From positions 682,001 through 746,000 of the forward strand of contig CAWAFQ010000014.1 of assembly GCA_963781345.1 (NCBI GenBank): a stretch of 64,000 nucleotides of DNA, in the 5' to 3' direction. The notes beneath the pieces are model-generated. The model made no database searches. It had not been told where the DNA came from and worked only from the letters and a program-made list of their open reading frames with translations. The position numbers were made by a program, and so were the translations under genes. Shown here piece by piece: positions 63,506 through 64,000 of this stretch (within the stretch, counting starts at the first letter, position 1; every line of letters begins with the position of its first letter). Source of the stretch: JBBRHQ01 sp963781345. Its GTDB lineage: Bacteria > Actinomycetota > Thermoleophilia > Solirubrobacterales > 70-9.

Positions 63506-64000
63506 CTAGCCGACCGGTTCCGGCGCGCCGGCCTCGGCGAAGACGCGCTGGGCCGCGCCGGCGCCGGCGCCTGGCTCGCACTCGTGGCCGAGGTCGCGCA
63601 GCGCCATCTCCAGCCCGGAAAGGGCGACGACGATGTCAAAGGCGCCGTAGTAGCCGCAGTGCGCGATGCGGACGATCTGGCCCTTCAGCCTCCCCTGCCC
63701 GCCGGCGACCGTGATCCCGAGACGGTCGCGCATCAGCTTCGGGACGGCGGCTCCGTCGATCGACTCAGGGAGCCTGGCGGCGGTGACGACGTTGGCGTCG
63801 GGGTCGTCGGGGCCGAAGCGCTCGAGGCCGATCGCCTCGATCCCGGCGCGGGCGGCGCGGGCGAGGACCGCGTGGCGGGCGAAGACCCCGTCGAGGCCCT
63901 CTTCGAGGATCTGGCCAAGGGCGACGTCGAGCGCCATCCAGAGCGTGACCGCGGGCGTAAACGGGCTGTTCGCGGGCTGCTCCCGCTGACCCTTCGCGGT
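63506..64000 (-). CDS. Class V aminotransferase (serine-glyoxylate / phosphoserine type), C-terminal part, cut by window edge
   Basis: The last ~164 residues of a PLP aminotransferase; the start and the PLP lysine lie beyond 64000. NSPFTPAVTLWMALDVALGQI, FARHAVLARAARAGIEAIG, VTAARLPESIDGAAV, LKGQIVRIAHCGYYGAFDIVVALSGLEMAL match the alanine-glyoxylate/serine-pyruvate family. Adjacent to serA, it probably supplies the transamination of 3-phosphohydroxypyruvate or links serine with glyoxylate. Exact substrate cannot be decided from this portion. Confidence 0.85.
   Translation of the reverse strand, partial: TAKGQREQPANSPFTPAVTLWMALDVALGQILEEGLDGVFARHAVLARAARAGIEAIGLERFGPDDPDANVVTAARLPESIDGAAVPKLMRDRLGITVAGGQGRLKGQIVRIAHCGYYGAFDIVVALSGLEMALRDLGHECEPGAGAGAAQRVFAEAGAPEPVG

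Overview
The window is high-GC chromosomal DNA from an actinobacterium. The gene content, GTGA/ATGA start-stop overlaps, frequent GTG/TTG starts, a LexA box of the GAAC-N4-GTTC type upstream of an imuB-dnaE2 cassette, short-form HisG with HisZ, and Asp in place of Cys in MurA all fit that phylum. A deep-branching class such as Thermoleophilia (Solirubrobacterales-like) is my guess from the overall feel of the proteins, not something proven here. There is no prophage, transposase, integrase, CRISPR array or tRNA gene in view; nearly everything is core metabolism and information processing.

Layout. 1-12.4 kb (minus strand): rseP(partial)-dxr-cdsA-uppS-frr-pyrH-tsf-rpsB, then rluD-lspA-yggT-proC-sepF-yggS-pgeF-cca, i.e. 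envelope/isoprenoid precursors, translation factors and the division-associated cluster. 12.4-14.8 kb (plus): a PQQ beta-propeller protein and a polysaccharide deacetylase. 14.9-22.1 kb (minus): hisF-hisA-hisH-hisB-hisD-hisG-hisZ-murA. 22.2-25.6 kb (plus): HD-domain protein, an alpha/beta hydrolase fused to an extra C-terminal domain, and an isocitrate/isopropylmalate dehydrogenase-like enzyme. 25.7-28.6 kb (minus): HtaA-like secreted protein, a solute-binding lipoprotein, a small lipoprotein. 28.6-35.5 kb (plus): beta-helix protein and the SOS mutasome (imuB, small partner, dnaE2). 35.9-42.5 kb (minus): M28 peptidase and a complete rrn operon 16S-23S-5S with promoter, processing stems and terminator. 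42.5-48.8 kb: tyrS, a class A PBP, alkyladenine glycosylase, argH and a small monooxygenase-fold protein. 48.8-60.1 kb (minus): a branched-chain amino-acid region (aminotransferase, cimA, ilvE, leuB, methyltransferase, leuD, leuC, XRE-cupin regulator, SDR, leuA). 60.2-64 kb (minus): RTX-like protein, quinone oxidoreductase, serA and a class V aminotransferase cut by the window edge.

Regulation visible in the DNA: a leucine-rich leader peptide before leuA whose Leu codons are complementary to the leuA ribosome-binding site; an Ile-containing short leader ORF before cimA; several leaderless-type promoters; a LexA operator overlapping the imuB start; a strong rrn promoter.

Oddities: a 39-bp tandem repeat family expanded in frame inside two unrelated genes (hisF and the hydrolase) and read from opposite strands; a roughly 119-bp palindromic in-frame insertion in dnaE2; a 29-bp duplication that by itself frameshifts the PQQ protein; a 71-bp tandemly duplicated hairpin. 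Many conserved genes (dxr, rpsB tail, rluD, proC, yggS, pgeF, cca, hisH, leuB, beta-helix protein) carry single-base frameshifts, several in homopolymers, which most likely reflects sequencing error rather than pseudogenes.
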